A stretch of 9,355 nt of DNA from the NCBI GenBank assembly GCA_021159525.1, contig JAGHEC010000041.1, positions 1 to 9,355 of the forward strand, given 5' to 3'. The DNA is from Deltaproteobacteria bacterium (lineage in GTDB: Bacteria > Desulfobacterota > DSM-4660 > Desulfatiglandales > Desulfatiglandaceae). How positions within the stretch are numbered: position 1 is the stretch's first letter; every line of letters begins with the position of its first letter. Positions 1-7,400 of this stretch are shown here, one piece after another. A program made the translations under genes and the position numbers. The notes under the pieces were generated by a model. The model saw only the letters and a program-made list of their open reading frames with translations. It made no database searches and was not told the DNA's origin.

Positions 1-524
1 ATATCGTCGGGGCTGAACCGAAGGTTCCTGAAAAGCTTCTCCTCTACCTGCCTGCAAAGAGAAAAATTTTCCCGGATAGCCTTGATGATCCGTTCCCGGC
101 CCTGCCCGTATCTCTCGATGATGTAGGCGAGACGCTCGTCCAGGCTGACAATCCGGTCGTGGTTGACCCGCTTGTCTGCATAGAAGACGATTTCCTTTTC
201 AGAGCAGTTTCCGTTCAGGTCATAGTCCTTTAACCGGACATGTTCCGCCACCAGGGGGGCGATTTCCTCAAGGTGGTGCCTCAGACAGATCTGGCGGCCT
301 ATTTCGGAGTGATCCTGACCCGTCCGGAGAGAGGCGGTCTTCCCGATGTCGTGCAAAAGGCCCCCGACCGTGGCGGTTTTTACAGAGACATGGATGCCTG
401 AATGCTGGAGGTTCCGGGCGATAATGTGGGCCACCTTGGCCACGACCACCGAATGGGCCTTTATATTATCGAGCATCTGGTAGGCATCCATGAGATTGTA
501 GCATTCTTGAATGGACGGAATCAT
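1..524 (-). CDS. HD/HDIG-domain phosphohydrolase, partial (C-terminus beyond the left edge)
   Basis: My own reading of the minus strand gives an uninterrupted frame of 174 codons from ATG at 524 to the window edge. It has the metal-binding pattern of the HD superfamily: H24 (KAHS), H58-D59 in the HDIG motif LLHDIGK (56-62), H72 (QDHSEIG), H83-H84, H95 (AEHV) and D117 (YADKRV). This spacing fits small stand-alone HDIG phosphohydrolases, which bind divalent metals and cleave phosphate esters, often of nucleotides. The substrate cannot be told from sequence. No signal peptide or membrane segment is visible, so it is probably cytoplasmic. The start is supported by AGAGGTG (plus-strand bases 530-536) five bases upstream and by a promoter 30-60 bases upstream. 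It is transcribed away from the glycosyltransferase genes. The C-terminus is not visible, so an extra domain cannot be excluded. Confidence 0.9.
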   Translation of the reverse strand, partial: MIPSIQECYNLMDAYQMLDNIKAHSVVVAKVAHIIARNLQHSGIHVSVKTATVGGLLHDIGKTASLRTGQDHSEIGRQICLRHHLEEIAPLVAEHVRLKDYDLNGNCSEKEIVFYADKRVNHDRIVSLDERLAYIIERYGQGRERIIKAIRENFSLCRQVEEKLFRNLRFSPDD

Positions 525-551
525 CTTTGCACCTCTATTCAAAGCTGCTGG

Positions 552-580
552 AGCATACCAGCCGGTTGTCCTGCGTTCAA
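552..580 (-). promoter_or_regulatory. sigma70-like promoter for the HD-domain gene
   Basis: On the minus strand TTGAAC (plus bases 575-580) and TATGCT (plus bases 552-557) are separated by exactly 17 bases. Each hexamer matches 4 of 6 consensus bases. A transcript would start near 545, leaving a leader of about 20 bases before the ATG at 524. The position is ideal for the HD gene. The call rests on the match alone. Confidence 0.55.
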
Positions 581-637
581 CCCAAAAAGCGCCAATTGCA
601 CGGGGAGAAACAGGGAGGCCCGGCATAAAGCGCAATG

Positions 638-666
638 TTGACAAAGGAGCCTGTTTTGTTTAAGGT
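638..666 (+). promoter_or_regulatory. possible sigma70-like promoter for the glycosyltransferase cluster
   Basis: A perfect TTGACA (638-643) is followed after 17 bases by TAAGGT (661-666), which keeps the TA...T core of a -10 element. A transcript would start near 673. If the first gene truly begins near 900-942, the leader would be roughly 230-270 bases. The weak -10 box limits confidence. The site is back to back with the promoter of the HD gene. Confidence 0.4.
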
Positions 667-710
667 CTTCTGGTACGGTCCTGGGCGCAAGCAACAGGGC
701 GTCGCCGTGT

Positions 711-2237
711 TTGAGGCCGGGGTTCTTAGCCGCAGGCCGGCCGTACTGTGGACACAGCCTGTTATCCCATCCAGGGGCCAATTATGACCGACCCAAGCGG
801 GCTACCGGACACGCCGGGCATTTGCTGATTTATGCGCGGGCGTGCGGCACAAACGGAAAGGGGGCGTCGGCTATTTCTGACTTCTCACAAAATAGCGGCA
901 GGATAACCACATTCCATATCCTTCGGGAGGAACGTAAGCATCTGAAGAGCCGACTCAGGCTCCATTCCAAGTGGAAAAAGACGGTGCTGATCATCCCGCT
1001 TCTCGCCAGTGAATACACTGATCCGGCCAATCATGCGACCTTTCAGCGAATACTCAGGCAGTTGAAAGAGGTAACCTATGTGTCGAAAATCATCTTTGGC
1101 CTGGATCAGGCCACCCGGGAAGAGGCCTTTGCCCTCAAGGACCTGATAAGGGGTTATGACATCAAGAATTATCTGATTCAATGGAACGACGGGCCCGGAT
1201 TCAGCGGGATTTACCAGAAACTCAACGAGGCGGGGTTCAATATCAGCGATCCGGGCAAGGGCAAGAACATGTTCCTCAGCTTCGGGATTGCCATCGCGCT
1301 GGGGGCCGAGTCCATCGGCCTGATCGACGCAGACATCCGCACGTTTCGACGGGTGCAACTGGATCGGCTTTTTTATCCGGTGGTGGCCCTCAATTACGAT
1401 TTCTCCAAGGCCTATTACGCACGCATTATGGACAACCGGTTGTACGGCCGGGTGAAGCGGCTTCTCCTGGATCCCCTTCTTATCGCGCTTAAACGACGGT
1501 TTACAGAAAGCCAGGAGCAGAAGATGCTGAATCTGATCCAGTTTCTGCTGGACTTCAACTATCAGCTCTCCGGGGAAGTGGCCTTTCATGTGGACCTGTT
1601 AAAGCGGATGCGGTTTGCTACCAACTGGGGCGTGGAGATATTTACCCTGATCGAGGTCTATCGCAAGGCCTCGGCCCCGGCCCAGGTAATGTTTTCCAAG
1701 GAGCCCTTCGACCACAAGCACCAGGATCTCTCGGCCCATGACCGCACCAAGGGGATCAATCGCATGGCCATCGATATCGTGACCACCTTGATGAACGCCC
1801 TGGTTATTGAAGAGGGCCTCGAGATATCCGATACCTTTTTCAGGGATCTGGCCGTTACCTACCAGGCCGTGGCCGAACAACAGGTGAAAAAATATTCGGA
1901 TGACTCGGGGTTTAACAATCTGACCTATGATCGTGACGCCGAAGAATATCTCATCAAGCAGGTGTTTCGGAATTCCATCCTCGAGGCTGGTGAAATGCTG
2001 ATTTCTCCCTACCGAATGACAGAGAAGTTGTTGAGGTTAATCCACACCCATCCTGAATTCAAACCTTTTGTGGACAAGGGGCTTGCCCGGACCATCCTGG
2101 ATGTGGAGCAAAAAACAGAACGGTCTCTCTTTGAAACGCCCCAGACCGTCTCATGGGAGCGGGTGTCCAACAAATTGCCTCACATCTTTTATGATTTGAT
2201 AGAAGTCGTTGAAAGTGAGAAAAGACGTTTTTCCTGA
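711..2237 (+). CDS. gpgS: glucosyl-3-phosphoglycerate synthase-like glycosyltransferase (GT81); start unresolved
   Basis: Family role: GpgS moves glucose from an NDP-glucose to 3-phosphoglycerate, giving glucosyl-3-phosphoglycerate, the first step to glucosylglycerate. Numbering from TTG 711, the recognisable protein begins near residue 68. It shows KKTVLIIPLLASEY, then PGKGKN, the metal-binding LIDADI motif (D206, D208), YGRV followed by PLLIAL, LSGE (286-289), WGVEI (E309) and a DHKHQ motif with H335/H337 where GpgS carries its metal-binding histidine. An extended helical C-terminus follows, giving about 430 recognisable residues. No signal peptide or membrane segment is seen. The start is doubtful: TTG 711 and TTG 822 lack ribosome sites, and no ATG or GTG is in frame. 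A GGGAGG (925-930) precedes CTG 942. The stop overlaps the next gene. The family call is firm; the sugar donor is inferred. Confidence 0.85.
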   Translation: MRPGFLAAGRPYCGHSLLSHPGANYDRPKRATGHAGHLLIYARACGTNGKGASAISDFSQNSGRITTFHILREERKHLKSRLRLHSKWKKTVLIIPLLASEYTDPANHATFQRILRQLKEVTYVSKIIFGLDQATREEAFALKDLIRGYDIKNYLIQWNDGPGFSGIYQKLNEAGFNISDPGKGKNMFLSFGIAIALGAESIGLIDADIRTFRRVQLDRLFYPVVALNYDFSKAYYARIMDNRLYGRVKRLLLDPLLIALKRRFTESQEQKMLNLIQFLLDFNYQLSGEVAFHVDLLKRMRFATNWGVEIFTLIEVYRKASAPAQVMFSKEPFDHKHQDLSAHDRTKGINRMAIDIVTTLMNALVIEEGLEISDTFFRDLAVTYQAVAEQQVKKYSDDSGFNNLTYDRDAEEYLIKQVFRNSILEAGEMLISPYRMTEKLLRLIHTHPEFKPFVDKGLARTILDVEQKTERSLFETPQTVSWERVSNKLPHIFYDLIEVVESEKRRFS

Positions 2238-3189
2238 CACCAGAGGAGGCCTGCGCTCCCGGGAACCTCGACCATCCGGGGAATCGATACCCCCTTTATT
2301 TCTGGTTTTCACCGATTTGGACGGCACCCTTCTGGATCACGACACTTATGAATGGGAAGCGGCGGTCCCGGCCCTGGAACAGTGCAAAAAAAAGGGGATT
2401 CCCGTTATCCTTGTCTCAAGCAAGACCCGGGCCGAAATAGAGGTCCTGCGTTGCAGGATGGGCCTTTCAGCGCCCTTTATCTCAGAAAACGGAGGAGGCA
2501 TATTTTTTCCACGGGAGACATTTGCCGATCCTCCTCCTGAGGCGTTCCCTGCCGGCAATACTCCCTCCCCTTTTAAGCCCGGGGGCCGGGGAATTGAGTC
2601 CCCGGCAGATGCTGGTCTGTGGCAAATATCCCTCGGAGTTTCATACCCCTGTCTGGTCAAGGCCCTGAAAGCGATCCGGCGCGAACTGAACCGGAACATC
2701 AGGGGATTCTCAGATATGGCGGTTGAGGAAATAGCCCGGCTTACGGGCCTGAACAAAGAGGAGGCGCGGTGGGCCGCCATGCGCGAGTATGATGAGCCTT
2801 TTATCATTGAGGCCGGTGAACCCGACGACCTGGTCCCCCTCCACCGGGCGGCCGGGAAAAGACGCCTCCTGATCACAGCAGGCGGCCGGTTTTACCACTT
2901 GCAGGGGAAAAATGATAAGGCAGCGGCTATGGAATGGGTGGCGGCCTGGTACAGGACGGGTCACGGGGATGTGACGTCCATTGCCCTTGGCGACAGCCCC
3001 AATGATTTTGCCATGCTTGAGCGGGCCGACATTCCGGTCTTGATCCGCTCTCAGCACACGTTTCCAGACTTGAAACAACGAATCCCAAGGCTCAGGATTT
3101 CGGAACAGTCAGGTCCGGCAGGATGGAATGCCGCTCTATTAAGCATATTGAGCCAGAATGGAGAAAAGGTTCATGAACCAGGGGTTTGA
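2209..3189 (+). CDS. mpgP: MpgP-type HAD-IIB phosphatase (mannosyl-/glucosyl-3-phosphoglycerate phosphatase)
   Basis: Members of this HAD-IIB family remove the phosphate from mannosyl- or glucosyl-3-phosphoglycerate. Numbering from TTG 2209: motif I is FTDLDGTLLD with nucleophile D36 and acid/base D38, motif II is LVSSKT (S70/S71), the motif III lysine lies in GKNDK (K234/K237), and motif IV is GDSPND (261-266). The cap shows the family's RGFSDM and REYDEPF strings. Residues about 105-140 form a Pro/Gly-rich linker that seems longer than usual and is encoded by a strong hairpin. The start is uncertain: TTG 2209 and GTG 2215 both lie inside the preceding gene and have weak ribosome sites, while a strong AGGAGG (2244-2249) has no usual start codon at proper spacing. 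It sits between two glycosyltransferases, so glucosyl-3-phosphoglycerate is the likeliest substrate. Probably cytoplasmic. Confidence 0.85.
   Translation: MKVRKDVFPDTRGGLRSREPRPSGESIPPLFLVFTDLDGTLLDHDTYEWEAAVPALEQCKKKGIPVILVSSKTRAEIEVLRCRMGLSAPFISENGGGIFFPRETFADPPPEAFPAGNTPSPFKPGGRGIESPADAGLWQISLGVSYPCLVKALKAIRRELNRNIRGFSDMAVEEIARLTGLNKEEARWAAMREYDEPFIIEAGEPDDLVPLHRAAGKRRLLITAGGRFYHLQGKNDKAAAMEWVAAWYRTGHGDVTSIALGDSPNDFAMLERADIPVLIRSQHTFPDLKQRIPRLRISEQSGPAGWNAALLSILSQNGEKVHEPGV
2585..2606. repeat. perfect 8-bp hairpin inside the phosphatase gene
   Basis: GCCGGGGA (2585-2592) and TCCCCGGC (2599-2606) are perfect inverted copies around a six-base loop, ATTGAG. The hairpin lies in frame in the part of the phosphatase gene that encodes a Pro/Gly-rich linker between motif II and the cap. 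No T-run follows, so it is not an intrinsic terminator. It may be an inserted small palindromic element or chance in GC-rich sequence. Confidence 0.6.
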
Positions 3190-4408
3190 AAAAGAGGTGA
3201 ACCCTGAAAATATCAAGAGGGCTGAACTGGTGGTGTGCATACCCTCCTACAACGAGGCCGATGCCATCGGTTATCCGGTGATCCAGGCGGATCTGGGGTT
3301 GCAGGACTATTTTGGCGGGATGGAGACGGTCATCATCAACTGCGACAACAATTCGCCCGACAATACACGGCAGGCGTTTCTGGAGACCCGGACCAAAACT
3401 CCCAAAATCTATATTTCCACAGAACCCGGGGTCAAGGGAAAGGGCAATAATTTCAAGAATCTGTTTGAAAAGGTGGTGCAACTCAAGGCCAAGGCGGTGG
3501 TGGTGGTGGATGCAGACCTCAAGAGCATTACGCCCGAGTGGATCAAGCACCTGGGCGCCCCGCTGTTCCAGGGCTTTTCCTATGTGGCCCCCCTTTACAT
3601 CCGGCATAAATACGACGGAACCATTACCAACGGCATTGCGTATCCCATGATCAGGGCGCTGTACGGAAGGAGGGTCCGGCAGCCGATCGGGGGCGATTTC
3701 GGTTTCAGCGGCAGACTGGCCCGGGCCTATCTGGAGAGCGATTCGTGGAATGAGTCCGTGGCCAATTTCGGCATTGACGTCTGGATGACCACCCTGGCCA
3801 TCAACCAGAGGATTCAGATATGCCAGGCCTTCATGGGCCGTCCCAAGATTCACCGGACCAAGGATCCGGGATCTGACCTGGGTCCCATGTTCCGCCAGGT
3901 GGTGGGCACCATCTTTGCCCTGATGGAGCCGTTTGAATCATTCTGGATGAAGGTCAAGTATAGCAGGCCAACGGCCATATTCGGTTTTGGCCTGGGCGAG
4001 GTGGAGATGCCGCCCAAGGTAACGGTGGACACAGACAACCTTTTGCATCAGTTTCACAACGGATTTGAGCAGTTCAGCCACATCTGGGAACAGATTCTCA
4101 CTCCGGATGTATACCGGAAGCTCAAAGAGATCGGCGGTCTCAAGGAAAAGGAGTTCAATTTCCCCACTGACCTGTGGGCCCGGGTTCTTTTCGATACGGC
4201 GGTTTCGTATGGCAGGACAGTGATTGAGCCGGAAGAGATGATGGATTCCCTGATCCCCCTTTATTTCGGGAGGACCCTTTCCTTTGTAAAGCGTACCCGG
4301 AAGATGTCCATCAAGCAGGCCGAAGAGGCTATTGAAACCGATTGTGAGACCTTTGAGATGACCAAGCCCTATCTGATCCAGCAATGGAAAAAAAGGGGAA
4401 TCAAATGA
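3173..4408 (+). CDS. mannosylglycerate synthase-like glycosyltransferase (GT78-like)
   Basis: This GT-A fold transferase has, numbered from ATG 3173, VVCIPSYNEAD near the N-terminus, KGKGN, the metal-binding VVDADL motif (D113, D115), QPIGGDFGFSG (acceptor loop, about 171-181), NFGIDVW with D202, and KIHR with H227 as probable third metal ligand. The order and spacing match what I recall of Rhodothermus mannosylglycerate synthase: DADI..PDWI, EQPLGGE, DWGID, KAHR, and the C-terminal FNF..D.W. No membrane segment is seen. ATG 3173 is preferred because GGAG (3160-3163) lies nine bases upstream; ATG 3158, five codons earlier, has a poor site. It overlaps the phosphatase gene by 17 bases, which suggests translational coupling. 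It may add a second sugar to glucosylglycerate or use glycerate directly. Donor and acceptor cannot be read from sequence. Confidence 0.8.
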   Translation: MNQGFEKEVNPENIKRAELVVCIPSYNEADAIGYPVIQADLGLQDYFGGMETVIINCDNNSPDNTRQAFLETRTKTPKIYISTEPGVKGKGNNFKNLFEKVVQLKAKAVVVVDADLKSITPEWIKHLGAPLFQGFSYVAPLYIRHKYDGTITNGIAYPMIRALYGRRVRQPIGGDFGFSGRLARAYLESDSWNESVANFGIDVWMTTLAINQRIQICQAFMGRPKIHRTKDPGSDLGPMFRQVVGTIFALMEPFESFWMKVKYSRPTAIFGFGLGEVEMPPKVTVDTDNLLHQFHNGFEQFSHIWEQILTPDVYRKLKEIGGLKEKEFNFPTDLWARVLFDTAVSYGRTVIEPEEMMDSLIPLYFGRTLSFVKRTRKMSIKQAEEAIETDCETFEMTKPYLIQQWKKRGIK

Positions 4409-4488
4409 GAAATTGAGAAGCTCTGAATTTCCAAAATGTCAAGGTCCCAAATTCCTGAATTCCCAACTCTCTAATTAAGGAGACGTAA
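4409..4488 (+). promoter_or_regulatory. 80-base spacer before carB with its ribosome binding site
   Basis: The spacer is AT-rich compared with its neighbours. It contains an imperfect 19-base palindrome (4411-4429, centred on AGCT) and loosely repeated TTCCAAA, TCCCAAATTCC and GAATTCCC blocks. AAGGAG (4477-4482) lies six bases before the carB ATG. I see no convincing promoter, terminator, riboswitch or PyrR-type attenuator here, so carB may be read through from upstream or from a promoter I cannot recognise. Confidence 0.5.
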
Positions 4489-7400
4489 ATGCCGAAACGC
4501 GAGGATATCAAACGTGTCATGATTATCAGTTCTGGGCCTATCATCATCGGTCAGGCCTGTGAATTCGATTACTCCGGGACCCAGGCCTGCAAGGCCCTCC
4601 GAAAACTGGGGTATGAGATTGTACTGGCCAATTCCAACCCGGCAACCATTATGACCGACCCGGGCATGGCCGAGGCCACCTATATCGAACCCCTTAATCT
4701 CCAGGTTATGGAGGAGATCATCGAGAAAGAGAGGCCGGATGCCCTCCTCCCCAATCTGGGAGGCCAGTCCGGGCTGAACCTGGCCTCGGAACTGGCCCGG
4801 ACCGGGGTCCTGGAAAAATATGATGTTAAGATCATCGGGGTGGACGTGGATGCGATCAAACGGGGAGAAGACCGGATTGCCTTCAAGGAGACCATGGAAC
4901 GTTTGGGCATCGAAATGCCACGGAGCGAGCCGGCCTTCAGCGTTAAGGAGGCTGAAAAGATCGCGGACAGGATGGGTTATCCCGTAGTGATCCGGCCTGC
5001 CTATACCATGGGAGGCACCGGGGGCGGCCTGGTTTATAATGTGGAAGATCTTCAGGTGATTGCCAGCCGGGGAATCTCGGCCAGTCTCGTAGGTCAGATC
5101 CTGGTGGAGGAATCGGTGCTGGGATGGGAAGAGCTGGAACTGGAGGTGGTTCGAGACGCCAAGAACCAGATCATCACGGTCTGTTTTATCGAGAACGTGG
5201 ATCCCATGGGGGTCCATACAGGCGATTCCTTCTGCACCGCGCCCATGCTGACCATTGATCCCGAACTTCAGAAAAAACTTCAGAAATACTCCTATGACAT
5301 TGTGGAGGCCATCCGAGTCATCGGCGGTACCAATATCCAGTTTGCCCACGACCCGGTAACCGGCCGGGTGGTGGTAATCGAGATCAATCCCCGGACATCT
5401 CGATCCTCGGCCCTTGCCTCCAAGGCCACCGGTTTTCCCATCGCCCTCATATCGGCCATGCTGGCCGGGGGACTGACCCTGGACGAGATTCCCTACTGGC
5501 GGGAAGGGACCCTGGACAAGTATACGCCGTGGGGTGATTATGTGGTGGTCAAGTTTGCCCGGTGGGCCTTTGAGAAATTCGAGGGGAGCCTGGATTGTTT
5601 GGGGACCCAGATGCGGGCGGTAGGAGAGGTCATGAGCATCGGCAAGACCTACAAAGAGGCCTTCCAGAAGGCCATCCGGTCCCTGGAAAACGGACGGTAC
5701 GGCCTGGGCTTTGCGAAAGATTTCAACAAGAAATCCCTGGACGATCTTATCGAGCTGCTGGCCGAGCCCTCCAGCGAGCGGCAGTTCATTATGTACGAGG
5801 CCCTCAGGAAAGGCGCGGACATCGACCTGCTTCACGCCAAGACCCACATCAAGCGATGGTTCATCGAACAGATGAAAGAGCTGGTGGACCTGGAACAAAA
5901 GGTCCTCGGGCATAAAGGCGGTCCGATCCCCGACGATCTCCTTGCCCAGGCCAAAAAAGACGGTTTTTCAGACCGTTATCTGGCCCAGCTACTCAAGATT
6001 CCGGAAAATGACATCCGACAGAAACGCAAGGCCGTCGGCGTGGTGCAGGGTTGGGAGCCGGTCCCGGTGAGCGGTGTTGAAAATGCGGCTTACTACTACT
6101 CCACCTACAATGCGCCGGACCGGGTGAAGGTCAGCGACCGCAGGAAGGTGATGGTCCTGGGCGGCGGACCCAACCGGATCGGACAGGGGATCGAGTTTGA
6201 TTACTGCTGTGTGCATGCGGCCTTTGCCCTGCGGGACGAGGGAGTGGAGTCGATCATGATCAACTGCAACCCCGAGACCGTATCCACTGATTACGACACC
6301 TCGGACAAGCTCTATTTTGAACCCCTCACCGTAGAGGATGTCCTGAGCATCTATGAAAAGGAAAAACCCGAGGGCGTTATTGTCCAGTTCGGGGGCCAGA
6401 CCCCCCTCAACATCGCCAACGAGCTGGCCTCGGCAGGGGTGAACATCATCGGCACGCCCCCGGAGATGATCGATCTGGCGGAAGACCGGGACCGCTTCCG
6501 GCTCAAAATGGAAAAGCTGGGCATCCCGCAACCCGAGTCGGGCATGGCCAGCACCCTTGAAGAGGCCCTCGAGATCGCCGAAAGGATTGGATATCCCCTC
6601 ATGGTACGGCCTTCCTATGTGTTGGGGGGCCGGGCTATGGAGGTAATCCACGACGAGGAGATGCTCCGGCACTATGTGGCCGCGGCCGTGGATGTGAGCC
6701 CGGAGCGGCCAATCCTGATCGACAAGTTCCTTGAAAACGCCATCGAGGCCGAGGCGGACGCCATCGCGGATGGGACCAGCGCCTTTGTCCCGGCCGTCAT
6801 GGAGCACATAGAGCTGGCCGGGATCCATTCGGGCGATTCCGCTTGCGTAATACCGCCCATCAGCATTCCAGCCAAACACCTGGACACCATCTATAAATAT
6901 ACCCGGAAGATCGCGGTGGAGCTGCATGTGGTGGGGTTGATGAATATCCAATATGCCATTGCCGATGATACGGTCTACATCCTGGAGGCCAACCCCCGGG
7001 CCTCGCGCACGGTCCCGCTGGTCTCCAAGGTGTGCAACATATCCATGGCACGAATCGCCACTCAGTTGATGTTGGGGAAAAAGCTGGCGGACCTGGACAT
7101 CAAGCCCAGAACCATTCCCCATTTCGGGGTCAAGGAGGCGGTCTTCCCTTTTAACATGTTTACGGAGGTGGACCCGCTACTGGGACCGGAGATGCGCTCC
7201 ACCGGCGAGGTCTTGGGCATGGCCGAATCCTTTGGGCTGGCCTATTTCAAGGCCCAGGAGGCTACCCAACTGACGCTTCCCTCCGAAGGAACCGTGCTGA
7301 TCACCGTTTCTGAAGCGGATCGACCCGCGGTGCTGGAGGTGGCGCGGCAGTTCAACCGGCTGGGCTTCAAGATCAAGGCCACCAACGGCACCCACAGGTT

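Larger units (their letters stand above)
541..910. other. gene-poor divergent intergenic region
   Basis: No convincing gene is seen between the HD gene and the recognisable part of the first glycosyltransferase. The frame of that transferase stays open leftward to 642, but its translation before about 900 (rich in G, R, A, H and C) does not resemble the family. The region holds two divergent promoter candidates and a small palindrome CTGTG-GA-CACAG (746-757). Bases about 600-780 are GC-rich and lack clear coding character on either strand. They could belong to a dispersed repeat, but this cannot be tested from one copy. Confidence 0.5.

Noticed and set aside
402..781. Two small open frames (402-641 plus strand, 539-781 minus strand) as genes
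   Set aside because: The first is the antisense frame of the HD gene's 5' end. The second spans the promoter region and has no family resemblance; a real small gene cannot be excluded but is not supported.
2585..2606. Terminator inside the phosphatase gene
   Set aside because: No T-run follows and the reading frame continues through intact catalytic motifs.
3158..3172. ATG 3158 as the start of the GT78-like gene
   Set aside because: Kept only as an alternative: ATG 3173 has a better-placed GGAG, and the first five extra residues show no family resemblance.
4471..5913. Long open frame of 480 codons on the minus strand
   Set aside because: It lies entirely antisense to carB, whose conserved motifs cover the region, and its translation (rich in H, G, L, D and P) resembles no family. 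GC-rich third positions leave such frames open.
5989..7122. Minus-strand open frame of 377 codons
   Set aside because: Antisense to the second ATP-grasp half of carB; no recognisable domain and no ribosome site noted.
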